Assembly (NCBI RefSeq): GCF_900109045.1
Contig: NZ_FNYL01000011.1
Location: 233,510 to 297,509, forward strand
Origin: Dyadobacter sp. SG02
GTDB lineage: Bacteria; Bacteroidota; Bacteroidia; Cytophagales; Spirosomataceae
Length of the DNA stretch: 64,000 bases
Direction: 5' to 3'
The position numbers were made by a program, and so were the translations under genes. The notes below the pieces were generated by a model. The model saw nothing but the letters and a program-made list of their open reading frames with translations. It made no database searches and was not told where the DNA came from. The number at the start of each line of letters is the position of its first letter. The stretch's first letter is position 1. Positions 1 through 8,727 of the stretch are shown here, piece after piece.

Positions 1-18
1 ATCCGGCAATCCGAATGC

Positions 19-67
19 ACACCCGGCACCTGGTAATGATCCATGTGCCGGGTGTCCTTTTTTTACC
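19..67 (+). terminator. Rho-independent terminator
   Basis: An 11-bp perfect inverted repeat (19-29 with 45-55) is followed by a run of seven T. It would end a + strand gene lying left of the window. Confidence 0.8.
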
Positions 68-141
68 GTTAGGTAACTGATAAGTTATTGAAATACAAAT
101 AAATACTACAAAAAAGTACTAAAATTGAGGGGTTACGGCGC

Positions 142-173
142 TTTACAATCTCATGACAGATTTCCTACTTTTG
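142..173 (+). promoter_or_regulatory. Bacteroidota-type promoter
   Basis: TACTTTTG at 166-173 fits the TAnnTTTG -7 element, with TTTACA at 142-147 in the -33 position (18-bp spacer). It lies 35 bp ahead of the ATG at 209 and shows that the longer reading frame from 125 starts too early. Confidence 0.6.
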
Positions 174-208
174 TAACAGACGTAATCATTTACCAAACCA
201 CACTAGTT

Positions 209-415
209 ATGCAATCCTCGATCACCACCACTAAAAAGCAATGCAGCGGAAACCATTGGAGCTCCGCTATTCCCTCTCTGATTTCCACATCTATGGGCGG
301 GGCCGTAATCGGCGGCAGCATTGCCCACATTTCCGGCGCATTGGCTGGCGGAGCATTTGGTATATTCATCGCTCTTTGCTCCGAATATCAAAACAGGAAG
401 GATATCAATCATTGA
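209..415 (+). CDS. small hypothetical Gly/Ala-rich membrane protein (68 aa)
   Basis: No family recognised. The ATG at 209 is chosen because a TAnnTTTG promoter ends at 173; the frame is open back to 125 but that part precedes the predicted transcript start. About 20 polar residues are followed by one long hydrophobic segment (about residues 22-56) rich in Gly, Ala and Ile, with GG and AGGA motifs, then a short charged tail. It looks like a single-pass or hairpin membrane peptide. The next small membrane ORF starts 11 bp downstream, so the two are probably co-transcribed. Function unknown. Confidence 0.5.
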   Translation: MQSSITTTKKQCSGNHWSSAIPSLISTSMGGAVIGGSIAHISGALAGGAFGIFIALCSEYQNRKDINH

Positions 416-426
416 TTTGAATTGAA

Positions 427-756
427 TTGATAGATTTACTGAACTCGATTATCAGGGATGGTCTTGCTCCCAGAATCATCTTTGTATTGGCCGGATTGGG
501 AAGTATCGCCTACCTGTTTACGTTCTGGTTTCAAAATCGCTTTATTCAGACGAATCTCCCCGATCTGATCAGCACAGGTTTTCAGATTGTGTCGATTACA
601 AGCGGTTTCAAGCTGGTTCTGCATGTATTTACCGACTTATGCAGGCCAGATGCGATCATGGAAATGGACAAATTTTATACTGGCTACGGTGGTGTCGCGG
701 TTTTATGGATTGCCATTACGACGCTGAAAAAACGGTTTCGAAGTCCAGACTGCTGA
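427..756 (+). CDS. hypothetical membrane protein (about 109 aa)
   Basis: No family recognised. The most upstream start is a TTG at 427, 11 bp after the previous stop; no in-frame ATG lies near it, so the start is uncertain. Three hydrophobic segments are visible (about residues 14-35, 46-66, 86-101), followed by a basic C-terminus. It probably forms an inner-membrane protein expressed with the 68-residue protein upstream. The small size and pairing would suit a holin-like or toxin-like pair, but nothing in the sequence demonstrates this. Confidence 0.45.
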   Translation: MIDLLNSIIRDGLAPRIIFVLAGLGSIAYLFTFWFQNRFIQTNLPDLISTGFQIVSITSGFKLVLHVFTDLCRPDAIMEMDKFYTGYGGVAVLWIAITTLKKRFRSPDC

Positions 757-833
757 TCCGTACCCGCTACTCGCATCCAATCCGAACCAATAAAATCCAG
801 TTTGTTGTTGCATAATGACAAAACGCGACAAAC

Positions 834-1334
834 ATGGGTACCTGCTTCAAACAAATGGCCTCGCCAACGGGCACGCTTACGCTGATTGCCAGCGAAAAGG
901 GATTGAGGGCGGTACTTTGGATGTATGATTCCAAAAAATCAAGTATTGACTGCGGCATAGAAGACCCAAGCCATCCCCTGTTGCTCGAAGCGGAGAGACA
1001 GTTAAATGAATATTTTGCCAAAAAACGTCAAACCTTCGAACTCGAACTCGATTTCATAGGCAGCGAGTTTCAAGTACAGGTCTGGGAAGCCATGCTCACA
1101 ATCCCTTTTGGCGAAACCAGGACCTACGGCGACATTGCCCGGCAAATCGGGAATCCCGATTCGGTGCGGGCCGTGGGCGGAGCTGCGAATAAAAATCCGA
1201 TCCCGATCATAGCGCCCTGTCACCGGGTGGTGGGAGCAAATGGGAAGTTGGTCGGCTTTGGCGGCGGATTGGAGAATAAAGCATTGCTGCTGGAACTGGA
1301 AGCCCCGTATCGTCAGACTACAATATTTGATTAA
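834..1334 (+). CDS. ogt: methylated-DNA--protein-cysteine S-methyltransferase
   Basis: Suicide DNA repair protein that moves the alkyl group of O6-alkylguanine (and O4-alkylthymine) onto its own cysteine. The 166 residues match the usual length of single-domain Ogt/MGMT. The acceptor motif PCHRVV is present near residue 130, preceded by the helix-turn-helix region (TYGDIARQIG, then SVRAVGGAANKNP) and followed by the conserved GFGGG loop. An N-terminal RNase-H-like domain precedes it. It stands alone between the small membrane genes and the ABC-F gene; no Ada-type regulator is fused or adjacent. Confidence 0.93.
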   Translation: MGTCFKQMASPTGTLTLIASEKGLRAVLWMYDSKKSSIDCGIEDPSHPLLLEAERQLNEYFAKKRQTFELELDFIGSEFQVQVWEAMLTIPFGETRTYGDIARQIGNPDSVRAVGGAANKNPIPIIAPCHRVVGANGKLVGFGGGLENKALLLELEAPYRQTTIFD

Positions 1335-1390
1335 AAACCCACCGAATAGGTAACCGATAGTTAACCTATTACACTTTCAGGATTTCTTTT

Positions 1391-1398
1391 TACCTTTG
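1391..1398 (+). promoter_or_regulatory. -7 promoter element of ABC-F gene
   Basis: TACCTTTG matches TAnnTTTG. It predicts a transcript start near 1405 and a leader of about 100 nt before the ATG at 1513. A leader of this length is compatible with attenuation, as in some antibiotic-inducible ABC-F genes, but no leader peptide is demonstrated. Confidence 0.6.
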
Positions 1399-1512
1399 CA
1401 ACATTATTCACCAACCGGAAACACCAGGTGTAAGAGATCATTTCTTTCAGGAAAATAAATGCACGCGGCCGTGAAGGCGGCTGCTATTATTCATTCTCAA
1501 AAGAAATTTCTC

Positions 1513-3102
1513 ATGCTTTTTCTTCAAGGTGTTACCTATGCACACCCGAACCGGAATGTGCTGTTCTCTGATATAAATCTTATTGTCAATAAACAGGACA
1601 AAATCGCCCTGATCGGCAACAATGGCGCGGGCAAATCGACTTTGCTAAGCATTCTGTCGGGAAAATTGAAGCCCACTTCCGGTAGCGCCGGGGCAGACTC
1701 GAAACCTTATTTCGTGCCCCAGCTTTTTGGTCAGTACAATGCGCTGACCGTCTCCGAAGCATTGGGTATCCAGGACAAGTTACTGGCGCTCAAAGAAATC
1801 CTGGAAGGGCATTTGACCGACATTAATCTCGAACTACTGGACGACGACTGGGGTATCGAGGAACGGTGCCAGGAGGCTTTCGCACATTGGCAATTACAAG
1901 GGATAACCCTTTCTCATCCCATGTCGGCGCTAAGCGGTGGTCAAAAAACGAAGGTATTCCTGGCAGGCATCATGATCCACGAACCGGACATTGTCCTGCT
2001 CGACGAACCTAGCAACCACCTCGACGCACCCGGCCGGGCGCTTTTATACGAATACATCCGTTCCACGGGCAATACATTGGTGGTCGTAAGCCACGACCGG
2101 ATGTTACTGAATCTGCTTGGTACCGTCTGCGAGCTCGGCAAACGGGGCATCACCGTCTACGGCGGCAACTACGATTTTTACGCCGGGCAAAAAGCCATTG
2201 AAAACGAGGCATTGAACTTCGACGTAAAGGCGAAAGAAAAGGCGCTTCGAAAAGCCAGAGAAACAGAAAGGGAGTCGATGGAGCGGCAACAAAAGCTGGA
2301 CGCGCGCGGGAAAAAGAAACAGGAGAAGGCCGGGCTGCCGACCATTGTCCAGAATGCATTCCGAAACAGCGCGGAGCGAAGTACCGCCCGAATAAAGGGC
2401 ATACACGCCGAAAAAGTGGGCGGGATAGCGCATGAACTCAGCCATTTGCGCAGCGAACTTCCCGCAATCGATAAAATGAAGATCGATTTTGACAATTCTT
2501 CGCTGCATAAAGGCAAGATACTGATTTCCGCGTCCCACGTCAATTTCACTTACGACGATCAGCCGATTTGGGAGAAAAACCTTGATTTCCAGATCACCAG
2601 CGGTGAGCGCATTGCGATTAAGGGCGCCAACGGTTCCGGCAAAACGACGTTGATACGGATGATCCTCGGCGACCTGGAACCGGCGGTCGGCATTATCGAG
2701 CGGGCAAATTTTAAATCCATTTACATCGACCAGGATTACTCACTGATCGACAATGCTTTGACCGTCTACGAGCAGGCTCAAAAATTCAATTCGGGCGCGT
2801 TGCAGGAGCACGACATCAAGATCCGGCTGAACCGCTTTTTGTTTACCAGGGAATATTGGGACAAACCCTGCGCCAACCTCAGCGGCGGCGAAAAAATGCG
2901 CCTGATGCTCTGCTCGCTGGCCGTCGCCACACAAGCGCCGGATATGATCATCCTCGACGAACCGACCAATAACCTCGACATCCAGAACATCGGCATACTC
3001 ACGGCGGCGATCGACGAGTACCGCGGCACGCTGCTCGTGGTATCGCACGACGCGCATTTTTTGCAGGACATCGGGATAGAAAGGGATATCCTGCTGGACT
3101 GA
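1513..3102 (+). CDS. ABC-F family ATPase (ribosome-associated)
   Basis: Soluble twin-ATPase protein without membrane segments. The family acts at the ribosomal E site, either in translation quality control or in protection from ribosome-targeting antibiotics. Domain 1 has Walker A GNNGAGKST, signature LSGGQKTK and Walker B VLLDEPSNHLD. A charged inter-domain linker with many Lys, Arg and Glu follows (about residues 215-310). Domain 2 has GANGSGKTT, LSGGEKMR and IILDEPTNNLD. The ATG at 1513 is preferred over the upstream ATG at 1459, because the N-terminal strand of ABC-F proteins begins here. Whether it is a resistance or a housekeeping ABC-F cannot be told from sequence alone. Confidence 0.88.
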   Translation: MLFLQGVTYAHPNRNVLFSDINLIVNKQDKIALIGNNGAGKSTLLSILSGKLKPTSGSAGADSKPYFVPQLFGQYNALTVSEALGIQDKLLALKEILEGHLTDINLELLDDDWGIEERCQEAFAHWQLQGITLSHPMSALSGGQKTKVFLAGIMIHEPDIVLLDEPSNHLDAPGRALLYEYIRSTGNTLVVVSHDRMLLNLLGTVCELGKRGITVYGGNYDFYAGQKAIENEALNFDVKAKEKALRKARETERESMERQQKLDARGKKKQEKAGLPTIVQNAFRNSAERSTARIKGIHAEKVGGIAHELSHLRSELPAIDKMKIDFDNSSLHKGKILISASHVNFTYDDQPIWEKNLDFQITSGERIAIKGANGSGKTTLIRMILGDLEPAVGIIERANFKSIYIDQDYSLIDNALTVYEQAQKFNSGALQEHDIKIRLNRFLFTREYWDKPCANLSGGEKMRLMLCSLAVATQAPDMIILDEPTNNLDIQNIGILTAAIDEYRGTLLVVSHDAHFLQDIGIERDILLD

Positions 3103-3130
3103 CAAGATCCGGCAATCGAGCTACGAAAGC

Positions 3131-3178
3131 ACCGGAGAATGCAGCGCGCTATCTGAAAATAGCGCCTCATTCTCTGGT
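3131..3178. terminator. convergent-gene hairpin
   Basis: Nested inverted repeat: an inner 7-bp stem (3146-3152 with 3159-3165) inside an outer stem pairing about 3131-3139 with 3170-3178. It sits between the converging ABC-F and MuiA-like genes and overlaps the end of the latter. There is no clear T-run, so efficiency is uncertain. Confidence 0.5.
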
Positions 3179-5071
3179 CGCATAGCCACTTTTCGGATAT
3201 TTAACGGCATACCGAAGGCTCAGTTCTTTGCTTTCACCCGCGGGCAACGAAAACGCCCAGGTCAGTTTACCCGTATTCTCATCCAATTTGGCGTCCGGGG
3301 CCGATTTGTCAAAAACTTCGACTTCCTTGCTCCGGGCTAGTGGATATTGATCTCTAACCACCACCTTAACCGGTATCGTTTTGGCATTCCGCAATGCAAT
3401 GCGGTATGTACGGTTTTCGGTCACGTTATTTCCAAGGAACTGCTTTTTAGTATAGCTCTTTACCTGTTCACGCCGAACCGAAACCGATTTATCGACACCG
3501 AACGAAAGGCTGAGCGTGTCCGGCGCATTGGCCGGATCGAGGTGCGTTTTGCCGACATAACTGTTTTCCAGATACAGATTGACATCGCCCGGGAGCAGAT
3601 TCAGGTTCGCCCACGAAGGCAGATAAGCATTTAAAAACACCCCCTGCCTTACTTTTGGAATGGCGAGGTATTCATAATAGCTGTCTGTAATTTGCTCCGT
3701 TTTCAAGTCGGCAATGTAAGTTTTCCCGTCGGACAGCAAAGTGTAAGCGACCGGAATTTCATAGGTTACGCTGGTAGGAGCCTCTCGTTCATTGATATTC
3801 AAACCAATAGACTCTTTTTTAACAACACTTGCGCTTGCGGCCCTGCCGTCCCGTGCGTTCCTTTTACTGCCTCCATAACCGACAACGACAACTTCTTCCA
3901 ATGCATTCACATCTTCTTGCATAATGGCATCAATGCGTCGATCTGATATGGGTTTGGATTGTGTTTTAAATCCGATAAATGAAAAATCCAGCACACGCTG
4001 CGCCGCCGGCAGGTTAGCAGGGACCGATAACTGATAAAAACCATTGGCATCGGAAACCGCACCCACATTCTTTGCTTTGATTGTCACGGACACGCCCGGC
4101 AATGGCTCGTCCTGCCCGTCCTTCACAAACCCGCTGACCTCTGTAATGCTATTATCGCCCGGCAGATCGTCTTTCGTGGCCGCGCGGTATTGGCTATAAT
4201 CATTCGGCAAGCCCCAGTACCATGTTCTCAACTCGGGCATCAGCGATTTGTCTTTTGGATTCGCAGAGGATAATATCAGTTTTACCTTTTTCCAGTCTTC
4301 GCCGGAGTATTGGTACATCCCGGCTTTAAACTGCAATGATAGCGGTGCCGACAAATCCGTCAGTTTTGCATCGTAGCTTGGGTACCAGCCTGCGTCGGCC
4401 ACATAATAACTCAATTCCAGTTTTACCTGTGCTGCTTTCTTTGATGAAACCGTGACTATAATTTCCATAGTAGCCTTCTGCGAATCGGTAATGAGTGGCG
4501 AGAGTTCCTTTCCCACTACTTTGATACTGTCCTCCCACTTTTTAATATTGTCAGAGGTTTCAAGCTTCTTTTGCAGGACTTCAATCAGTCTTTTACGCTG
4601 AAAATCGATAGCTTCTTTTAGTTCCAATGTCTTCACAGCAACCTTATCACCACCCAGCTGCTGATTTTTAATGAGCATTTCCTCTTCCTGCTTGTAAATC
4701 TGCTCCATACCACGTTCGAAGGCTATCTTTTCTTTAATCGTCGTGCTCTTTGCTTCCAACTGCCTCATTGTCTTCGACTTTTCTCCTTCCTGATTGTAAT
4801 TCATTTTGGGAAGAACCGACAATACGGTCAAGTCGGCCAGGCCGGAAAGCCGGATACTTTCCTTATCAAGTGAAGCCGATAAGCCTTTGAAAATCAATTC
4901 ATGCGTCCCCTCGTCCAGCGATACAGAAATGTCCCTCGTTACCTCCGCGCCATTCCGGTAAATCGTGACCTGTTTGATGGTACTATTGACAATCTGTGTC
5001 TTTTGTGCATTCACCTGCCCAAGTGACACGAAAAAGGCTGAGATAAGCGTACTGAGAAAAAGTAGTCGCAT
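3167..5071 (-). CDS. MuiA-like DUF4139/DUF4140 envelope protein with inserted CarboxypepD_reg/TonB-plug-like segment
   Basis: Exported 634-residue protein with a signal peptide (residues 1-22, ending VNAQ). The N-terminal DUF4140-like region (about 30-130) includes TIYRNGAEVTR; a coiled-coil stretch (about 100-195) and the DUF4139 body follow, the family called mucoidy inhibitor MuiA. Between about 311 and 395 lies a carboxypeptidase-regulatory-like Ig fold (VSGFVKDGQDEPLPGVSV...), ending in NALEEVVVVGYG, the motif that marks the plug start of SusC-type TonB-dependent receptors. DUF4139 then continues to the C-terminus. Molecular role of the family is poorly known. The gene faces the ABC-F gene tail to tail and diverges from the pirin gene. 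Confidence 0.8.
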   Translation of the reverse strand: MRLLFLSTLISAFFVSLGQVNAQKTQIVNSTIKQVTIYRNGAEVTRDISVSLDEGTHELIFKGLSASLDKESIRLSGLADLTVLSVLPKMNYNQEGEKSKTMRQLEAKSTTIKEKIAFERGMEQIYKQEEEMLIKNQQLGGDKVAVKTLELKEAIDFQRKRLIEVLQKKLETSDNIKKWEDSIKVVGKELSPLITDSQKATMEIIVTVSSKKAAQVKLELSYYVADAGWYPSYDAKLTDLSAPLSLQFKAGMYQYSGEDWKKVKLILSSANPKDKSLMPELRTWYWGLPNDYSQYRAATKDDLPGDNSITEVSGFVKDGQDEPLPGVSVTIKAKNVGAVSDANGFYQLSVPANLPAAQRVLDFSFIGFKTQSKPISDRRIDAIMQEDVNALEEVVVVGYGGSKRNARDGRAASASVVKKESIGLNINEREAPTSVTYEIPVAYTLLSDGKTYIADLKTEQITDSYYEYLAIPKVRQGVFLNAYLPSWANLNLLPGDVNLYLENSYVGKTHLDPANAPDTLSLSFGVDKSVSVRREQVKSYTKKQFLGNNVTENRTYRIALRNAKTIPVKVVVRDQYPLARSKEVEVFDKSAPDAKLDENTGKLTWAFSLPAGESKELSLRYAVKYPKSGYATRE

Positions 5072-5234
5072 GTTGGAGTTTTATAAAAGGTGAGTCGGGA
5101 CTGCTATCACGGATATTGTTCAAAAAATAATCAAAAAAAGTAAAATACAAACACTTTAAGTAACCCTTACTTAACAAACGGCACTCTGCACTTATCCGGC
5201 ATTCTCTTATCTTTAACCTCAAAAAAACACTGTC

Positions 5235-6149
5235 ATGCTGGATATTGTAATCGAGGCCCGGAAGGCGGCAATCAGTGAGTCGGTGGTGGTGAAGCGGATA
5301 CTGCCTTTCCGTCTCCGGCGAATGGTCGGGCCGTTTATATTTATGGACCATGCGGGGCCGCTGGGCACCGTTCCGGCCAATCCGTCGTCGATGGATGTGT
5401 TGCCGCACCCGCATATCGGGCTTTCGACGGTCAGTTATCTGTTTGACGGACAGGTTACACACCGTGATAGCACGGGCGTGCAACAGATTATCAAGCCCGG
5501 CGAAGTAAACTGGATGACCGCGGGTAGCGGCATTGCGCATTCGGAGCGTTTCGAAGATCCTGCGGCGTTGGCCGGCGGCCTCGAAATGATCCAGACGTGG
5601 GTGGCACTTCCCGAAAAAGACGAAGAATCCGCGCCTACTTTCAAGAACTACGCTAAAAACGAATTACCGGTATTTACGGATAAGGGCGTATGGATGCGGC
5701 TCATTGCGGGAGATGCATTTGGGTTATCCAACGGTGTCGAAACGCTTTCTCCTCTGTTTTATCTGCATGTGGTCCTGGAAGCCGGTGCGACATTCCGGAT
5801 TCCCGATGGATATTCCGAACGGGCCATTTATCTGGTAAAAGGATCGGTGGAAACCGGAGGACATTTTTACCAGCCGGGACAAATGCTGGTTTTCAATAAA
5901 AACGGAGAGCCTGCTATCAAAGCGAGGGAAAACACGACGCTGATGCTGCTGGGCGGCGAACCGCTCGGCGAACGTTTCATATGGTGGAACTTCGTTTCGT
6001 CCCGGAAAGAGCGCATTGAACAAGCCAAGGAAGACTGGAAGCAAGGCCGCATTCAGCTCCCGCCTGCCGATGACCACGAATTTATACCATTACCCGAAGA
6101 CTATTCGCGCCCGACAGGAGCCCCTCCCCGACCGGAGCCGCTTTCCTGA
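5235..6149 (+). CDS. pirin family protein
   Basis: Bicupin metalloprotein of 304 residues. The N-terminal cupin carries the pirin metal-site pattern PHPHIGLSTV and then GEVNWMTAGSGIAHSER, giving the usual His-His-His-Glu set for an Fe ion. The C-terminal cupin (about 180-260) is followed by a short Pro-rich tail. Pirins have been reported as quercetinases or redox-linked regulators; the substrate here is unknown. A weak promoter-like TATCTTTA lies at 5208-5215, 20 bp before the ATG, and a strong hairpin terminator follows the gene, so it is probably monocistronic. Confidence 0.9.
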   Translation: MLDIVIEARKAAISESVVVKRILPFRLRRMVGPFIFMDHAGPLGTVPANPSSMDVLPHPHIGLSTVSYLFDGQVTHRDSTGVQQIIKPGEVNWMTAGSGIAHSERFEDPAALAGGLEMIQTWVALPEKDEESAPTFKNYAKNELPVFTDKGVWMRLIAGDAFGLSNGVETLSPLFYLHVVLEAGATFRIPDGYSERAIYLVKGSVETGGHFYQPGQMLVFNKNGEPAIKARENTTLMLLGGEPLGERFIWWNFVSSRKERIEQAKEDWKQGRIQLPPADDHEFIPLPEDYSRPTGAPPRPEPLS

Positions 6150-6169
6150 GATTTGCTATATATGTCAAT

Positions 6170-6209
6170 AATGCCCTGCAACCGACTGATTACAGGGCAT
6201 TTATTTTTA
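6170..6209 (+). terminator. Rho-independent terminator
   Basis: Stem 6170-6178 with 6193-6201, followed by a T-rich tail (ttatttttaa). It ends the pirin transcript and may also act on the converging AraC gene. Confidence 0.75.
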
Positions 6210-6238
6210 AGATAAAACTTAAACCTCTACTACGCCTG

Positions 6239-7057
6239 CTAGCCAGCCAACCTGGACGGCGGTACGCCAAACATCTTTTTAAATGCAAACGAGAAATGCG
6301 AAAGGTCTTCAAAACCGATTTCGAGGTACACTTCCGATGCTGCACGACCTTTTTCCTTGATCAGGTAATGCGCTTCCTGCAACCGCCGTTGCTGTAACCA
6401 GCGGCTGGGCGATGTATGGAATATATGTTCAAAATCGCGTTTGAATGTCGCCAGGCTGCGTCCCGTCAAATAAGCAAACCGGTTCATCTGCACATTGAAA
6501 TGGAAGTTTTTGTTCATAAACGCTTCCAGGTCGATCTTGCCCGGCTCGCTGAAATCGAATAATATGTCTTTCATTACCGGTGACGAGCGCAAAAGGATCA
6601 TAATAGCCTCCCGCTGTTTCAGGGCCTGCAAATCCGCGTCGATCAGCTGATCGTCCTCGCAGTAAGGCATCAGCGATTCCATAAAGCCCTTCAACAGGCT
6701 CCCGCCCTTCAATGCGACGATCGATCCGGCTTCCTGGCTTCGCGAATGATCGGCCTGGTAGCCGTGCTCCATCGCGAAACTTCTCAGCGTTTCCTGGTCG
6801 AGGTACACCGAAATGGATTTAAAAACACCATCTGCCGGGGGTTGTTTGACGAATTTAAGCAGTTGGTTGCGCCGGGTAAACCGGTAATCGCCCTCTTTGA
6901 AAACATACTCCTTTTCGCCGTTATTGATCGTAAGCCTCCCGGAAATCTGGTAGCTGAACACGTGCTCGGGCGCAAACTGCTCCCCTTCGCGGTTCCGCGT
7001 GAAATAGCAGGAATACGCGATGGGAGATTTTTGTTTGTTGGATTTCAGATCGGCCAT
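6239..7057 (-). CDS. AraC family transcriptional regulator
   Basis: DNA-binding regulator of 272 residues from ATG 7057. A TTG 6 nt upstream lies inside a promoter element and is rejected as start. The N-terminal cupin-like ligand-binding half is followed by two helix-turn-helix units in the last 100 residues (YLTGRSLATFKRDFEHIF and then EIGFEDLSHFSFAFKKMFG, typical of AraC/XylS). It follows the SDR gene by 15 bp on the same strand, so it probably regulates that gene or neighbouring redox genes. It may be transcribed both with the SDR and from its own promoter at 7061-7068. Confidence 0.88.
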   Translation of the reverse strand: MADLKSNKQKSPIAYSCYFTRNREGEQFAPEHVFSYQISGRLTINNGEKEYVFKEGDYRFTRRNQLLKFVKQPPADGVFKSISVYLDQETLRSFAMEHGYQADHSRSQEAGSIVALKGGSLLKGFMESLMPYCEDDQLIDADLQALKQREAIMILLRSSPVMKDILFDFSEPGKIDLEAFMNKNFHFNVQMNRFAYLTGRSLATFKRDFEHIFHTSPSRWLQQRRLQEAHYLIKEKGRAASEVYLEIGFEDLSHFSFAFKKMFGVPPSRLAG

Positions 7058-7060
7058 GAA

Positions 7061-7068
7061 CAAAGTTA
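7061..7068 (-). promoter_or_regulatory. -7 element giving a near-leaderless AraC transcript
   Basis: On the - strand TAACTTTG (TAnnTTTG) ends only 3 nt before the ATG at 7057, so transcription would start at or next to the start codon. It occupies the 15-bp gap after the SDR stop. Confidence 0.5.
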
Positions 7069-7072
7069 GGAA

Positions 7073-7960
7073 TTACGCATTCTTTTTAATGCCCGTGTAC
7101 CACTTGCCCATCGACGTTTCCAGGAAATCCTCCGATTCGTGGTGGTCGGTCGAAAGGCTTACGTGCTCCCACGCTTCCATTTCCGCCGTCCGTGCCGCGT
7201 CGGCGCTCTTCAATATACCGATGGCCTCACTACCGAGTACGAGGTGCACAGGCGGCGCGGGGTGCGCCGCGAGGGCTACCATCACATCCGCTGCCCTTTC
7301 AGGATCGCCTACCGGGACGAATTTGCCGGATTTGAAATAATCGGTACGTTGGTTCACCATTTCATAGCCTTCGATCTCACGGGCGTAAGTCATGGACGCG
7401 CCGGCCCAGTCGGTACGGAAACCGCCCGGTTCCACGCTCGTCACGTGAATACCCAACGGCGCTACTTCTTTAGCCAATGCCTCCGTAAAGCCCCCTAACC
7501 CGAACTTGGCCGCCTGATACATCGTAAGTCCCGCATTACCCACCCGGCCACCTATCGAGCTGATCTGCAAAATGCGGCCGCTACCCTGCTTGCGCATATA
7601 CGGCAACACGGCGCGGGTGATCTCGATCGGCGCGTAAAGATTTGTCTCCAACTGGCTGCGTACCTGCTCTTCGGTGTATGCCTCGGCTGCGCCGATAATA
7701 CCGAAACCGGCATTATTCACCAGTACGTCGATCCGTCCGAAATGCGCCACGGCGTCGGCTACGGCGCGGTAAACCTGCTCGTAATCCGTCACATCGAGTG
7801 AGATGGGATAAATCTGATCACCATATTCCGCTACCAGTTCATCCAGTTGCGCGGTATTCCGTGCTGTGGCTACCAATTTATCTCCGCTTTTCAAAACCGC
7901 TTCTGCAAGGTTGCGTCCCAATCCGCGGGAGCTGCCTGTAATAAACCATACTTTTGTCAT
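7073..7960 (-). CDS. SDR family NAD(P)-dependent oxidoreductase
   Basis: Classical short-chain dehydrogenase of 295 residues. The nucleotide-binding motif GSSRGLGRN is at the N-terminus, NNAGFG follows at about 84-89, then ISSIG with the catalytic Ser and the YQAAK catalytic Tyr/Lys motif near 160, and PGGFRTDW. The C-terminal third is longer than in minimal SDRs, as in the group that acts on unknown aldehydes or ketones. It is followed closely by an AraC gene and preceded at 89 bp by a GNAT gene on the same strand. The substrate cannot be predicted. Confidence 0.92.
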   Translation of the reverse strand: MTKVWFITGSSRGLGRNLAEAVLKSGDKLVATARNTAQLDELVAEYGDQIYPISLDVTDYEQVYRAVADAVAHFGRIDVLVNNAGFGIIGAAEAYTEEQVRSQLETNLYAPIEITRAVLPYMRKQGSGRILQISSIGGRVGNAGLTMYQAAKFGLGGFTEALAKEVAPLGIHVTSVEPGGFRTDWAGASMTYAREIEGYEMVNQRTDYFKSGKFVPVGDPERAADVMVALAAHPAPPVHLVLGSEAIGILKSADAARTAEMEAWEHVSLSTDHHESEDFLETSMGKWYTGIKKNA

Positions 7961-7984
7961 TGTCTTAGTGTTTTAAGTACAATA

Positions 7985-7992
7985 CAAAAGTA
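7985..7992 (-). promoter_or_regulatory. -7 promoter element of SDR gene
   Basis: The - strand reads TACTTTTG (TAnnTTTG), 24 bp before the SDR ATG, giving a short leader. Confidence 0.6.
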
Positions 7993-8049
7993 CCCGGTCC
8001 GCTTCGGTCCGGCTTTGTTGAAAAGCTCAGAGTTGCTTTGTTAAAAAGC

Positions 8050-8727
8050 TCACCGTTTTAATACATAAAAGAAGATCTCCGTACGGATCACAAAGCCCAG
8101 CGATTCGTACACGCCTATCGCACGCGCATTGTCCGCCTTCACGTGCAGGAAAGGCTGCTCTCCGTTCTGCTGAATGCGATTTACCTGCCGGAGCAGCAAA
8201 TGCCGCGCATAACCCTTGCCCAGGTGATCGGGATGGGTGCAAACCGCGCTGATCTCCGCGTAACCCTCGGGATGCATGCGTTGGCCGGCCATCGCAACGA
8301 GCCTTCCGTCGTGGAAAATCCCTTCGTAATGGCCGAAACGGATCGTTTCCGTCGAGAATGGTCCCGGCGCGGTAAGGCTGGTCAATGCGATCATTTCGGG
8401 GACGTGCTCCGTGGTAAGTGGAATGGTTACCGGGCCCTCTGATCCGGGACGGGCGGGGCCCTGGTAAAGCATCTGGTAGCCGGGTACCGCAGCCAGCAAC
8501 TGCCACGGACGCGGAATTTCCACGTTTTCATTACTTACAAATATGACGTTGTTGTCAAACGGAATGGCTTCATGCAATGCCGGCAGGCCTTCCAGTGCCG
8601 GACCGTCCACTGCCGCGAAGGGCGAAACTTCCGGGAGAAAATAGGCTAGTCCATCCTGCACGTTTCCAAGCGTGCGATTGTGCGTGCGGAGCGCGTGCCA
8701 GGCGGGGTTGTCGAGGATTTGTTTCAT
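8050..8727 (-). CDS. GNAT family N-acetyltransferase
   Basis: Acetyl-CoA-dependent transferase of 225 residues. The N-terminal half is a degenerate GNAT-like lobe. The C-terminal half has the acetyl-CoA pyrophosphate-binding motif HPDHLGKGYARHLL (R/Q-x-x-G-x-G/A type) and the end pattern NARAIGVYESLGFVIRTEIFFYVL seen in FR47-like acetyltransferases. The acceptor substrate is unknown. It lies upstream of the SDR and AraC genes on the same strand, but a promoter in front of the SDR suggests at least partly separate transcription. Confidence 0.87.
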   Translation of the reverse strand: MKQILDNPAWHALRTHNRTLGNVQDGLAYFLPEVSPFAAVDGPALEGLPALHEAIPFDNNVIFVSNENVEIPRPWQLLAAVPGYQMLYQGPARPGSEGPVTIPLTTEHVPEMIALTSLTAPGPFSTETIRFGHYEGIFHDGRLVAMAGQRMHPEGYAEISAVCTHPDHLGKGYARHLLLRQVNRIQQNGEQPFLHVKADNARAIGVYESLGFVIRTEIFFYVLKR

